From positions 1 to 14,712 of the forward strand of contig JAUXUZ010000178.1 of NCBI GenBank assembly GCA_030680655.1: DNA of 14,712 bases, in the 5' to 3' direction. Source of the DNA: Phycisphaerales bacterium (GTDB taxonomy: Bacteria; Planctomycetota; Phycisphaerae; Phycisphaerales; UBA1924). Positions within the stretch are counted from its first letter, which is position 1, and every line of letters starts with the position of its first letter. This document shows positions 14,153-14,712 of this stretch, piece by piece. Under the pieces are notes generated by a model. It was not told the DNA's origin. It did not search any database and worked only from the letters and a program-made list of their open reading frames with translations. A program made the translations under genes and the position numbers.

Positions 14153-14162
14153 GCTTTTATTT
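14135..14162 (+). terminator. Possible intrinsic terminator after the DinB-like gene
   Basis: Hairpin 3 of the repeat family (7-bp stem, 4-nt loop) is followed on the plus strand by GGCTTTTATTT. It lies 160 nt after the DinB-like stop and overlaps the end of the convergent gene. The short stem and interrupted T-run make it a weak terminator, and it may simply be a repeat copy in a T-rich place. Confidence 0.35.
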
Positions 14163-14712
14163 AAGCGGGTGGGCGCTGCGCTTGGCGCGCTGGGCGTTCC
14201 ACTCCACCAGCGCGGGGGGATGGTCTTTGACGAGCTTGATGAGCTGGCTGGTGGTGATGCCGAGTCGCTCGGCGGCGGGTTTGGGTTCCCACCCCCCCTC
14301 CCCGCTGTCGGCGATGGTGTCGAGGGCTTCGGCCAGGAGGGCGGGGTAGTCGTGGTGGTCGGGGTTGCAGGCGATGCGGCCTGCTTCACCGCCGCGCGAG
14401 CCGCCGACGCGGGAGCGCCACAGCGCGGAGTTCTGCTCGCCCGGCTTGCCCGCGGGGCTGATGGCAGCGTCGAGCGACTCGATGAACTTCTCAAACGTGG
14501 CGCCGCGCAGTGTGGGTGCGGGTGGAGCGGGCGTGCGGATGTGTACAGCGAGTGTGAGACGAAGCCTGCGGAGGGCGACGGACTTGTTTTCGCTCTGGGA
14601 TCGCCGCTCACCGGCGTGGGCCTGCTGGCCGGTGGGGCGGTGGGTGAGGGTGATGAGCGTGCTCACCTTGTTGCGGTGCTGGCCGCCGGGACCGCCGCCG
14701 CGGCTGGCGGTG
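14157..14712 (-). CDS. Release-factor-like protein with GGQ domain, 5' end outside window
   Basis: The frame is open to the window edge, giving 184 visible residues and no start. Near the edge it reads RGGGPGGQHRNKVSTLITLT, the RF-1 domain signature of class I release factors and ArfB-type hydrolases; the GGQ lies at visible residues 9-11. It continues HRPTGQQAHAGERRSQSENKSVALRRLRL, also typical. The GGQ loop triggers hydrolysis of the peptidyl-tRNA ester on the ribosome. After the domain comes a C-terminal extension of about 130 residues that ordinary ArfB lacks. It includes FEKFIESLDAAISP and, near the end, KPAAERLGITTSQLIKLVKD, which looks like a helix-turn-helix. It ends in a basic tail. 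Whether a codon-recognition domain precedes it cannot be seen, so RF1/RF2, RFH or a rescue factor are not fully separated; the extension favours a rescue-type or lineage-specific protein. Confidence 0.8.
   Translation of the reverse strand, partial: TASRGGGPGGQHRNKVSTLITLTHRPTGQQAHAGERRSQSENKSVALRRLRLTLAVHIRTPAPPAPTLRGATFEKFIESLDAAISPAGKPGEQNSALWRSRVGGSRGGEAGRIACNPDHHDYPALLAEALDTIADSGEGGWEPKPAAERLGITTSQLIKLVKDHPPALVEWNAQRAKRSAHPLK

Noticed and set aside
13349..14611. 420-residue minus-strand frame rich in Arg/Pro/Ser/His
   Set aside because: Low-complexity shadow that lies over the DinB-like gene and in another frame of the release-factor-like gene.

Overview
The window is a high-GC stretch of bacterial chromosome that looks planctomycetal, most likely class Phycisphaerae. 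The hints are very high GC with few strong Shine-Dalgarno sites, a small membrane protein ending in a CxxCGYD...CPECG zinc ribbon of a type common in planctomycetes, a stand-alone GGQ release-factor-like protein, and intergenic spaces filled with palindromic repeats. This placement is inference from recalled family habits, not from a marker-gene tree.

Layout. 1-4726 (+): the 3' part of an unrecognised protein, translationally coupled to a flippase-like polytopic membrane protein; then a DUF444 (YhbH/YeaH-type) VWA protein; then a divergent sugar-phosphate isomerase/epimerase-like TIM-barrel protein. 11657-4733 (-): a six-gene cluster that is the core of the window, in transcription order nusA, infB, ylxP (DUF503), rbfA, a divergent HhH-GPD (endonuclease III-like) protein, and yebC. 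Spacings are short, with a 4-nt overlap at ylxP/rbfA and 14 nt at rbfA/HhH, so one transcript is likely. 11658-12590: 933 bases without a convincing gene. It holds a probable structured leader RNA in front of nusA, a small tandem repeat, and two related compound hairpin repeats in inverted orientation. 12591-13166 (-): the zinc-ribbon membrane protein. 13448-13975 (+): a DinB-fold protein. 14157-14712 (-): a 5'-truncated GGQ-domain release-factor-like protein. Palindrome clusters lie at 13214-13400 and 14033-14152.

How the genes work together. The minus-strand cluster combines transcription elongation/termination (NusA), translation initiation (IF2), 30S maturation (RbfA), the traditional neighbour YlxP, and YebC, a translation- or transcription-linked factor. 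This is the nusA-infB-ylxP-rbfA order known from Firmicutes and others. Here rimP is not upstream, no ylxR/ylxQ lies between nusA and infB, and truB/rpsO do not follow rbfA; instead there is an HhH-GPD-like gene and yebC. Both infB and rbfA best fit TTG starts.

I found no phage, insertion sequence with transposase, CRISPR array, toxin-antitoxin pair or recognisable defence system. The best leads for something undescribed are the structured element before nusA (two G-U pairs favour the minus-strand RNA), the degenerate HhH-GPD protein embedded in the translation operon, and several palindrome families in the gaps.
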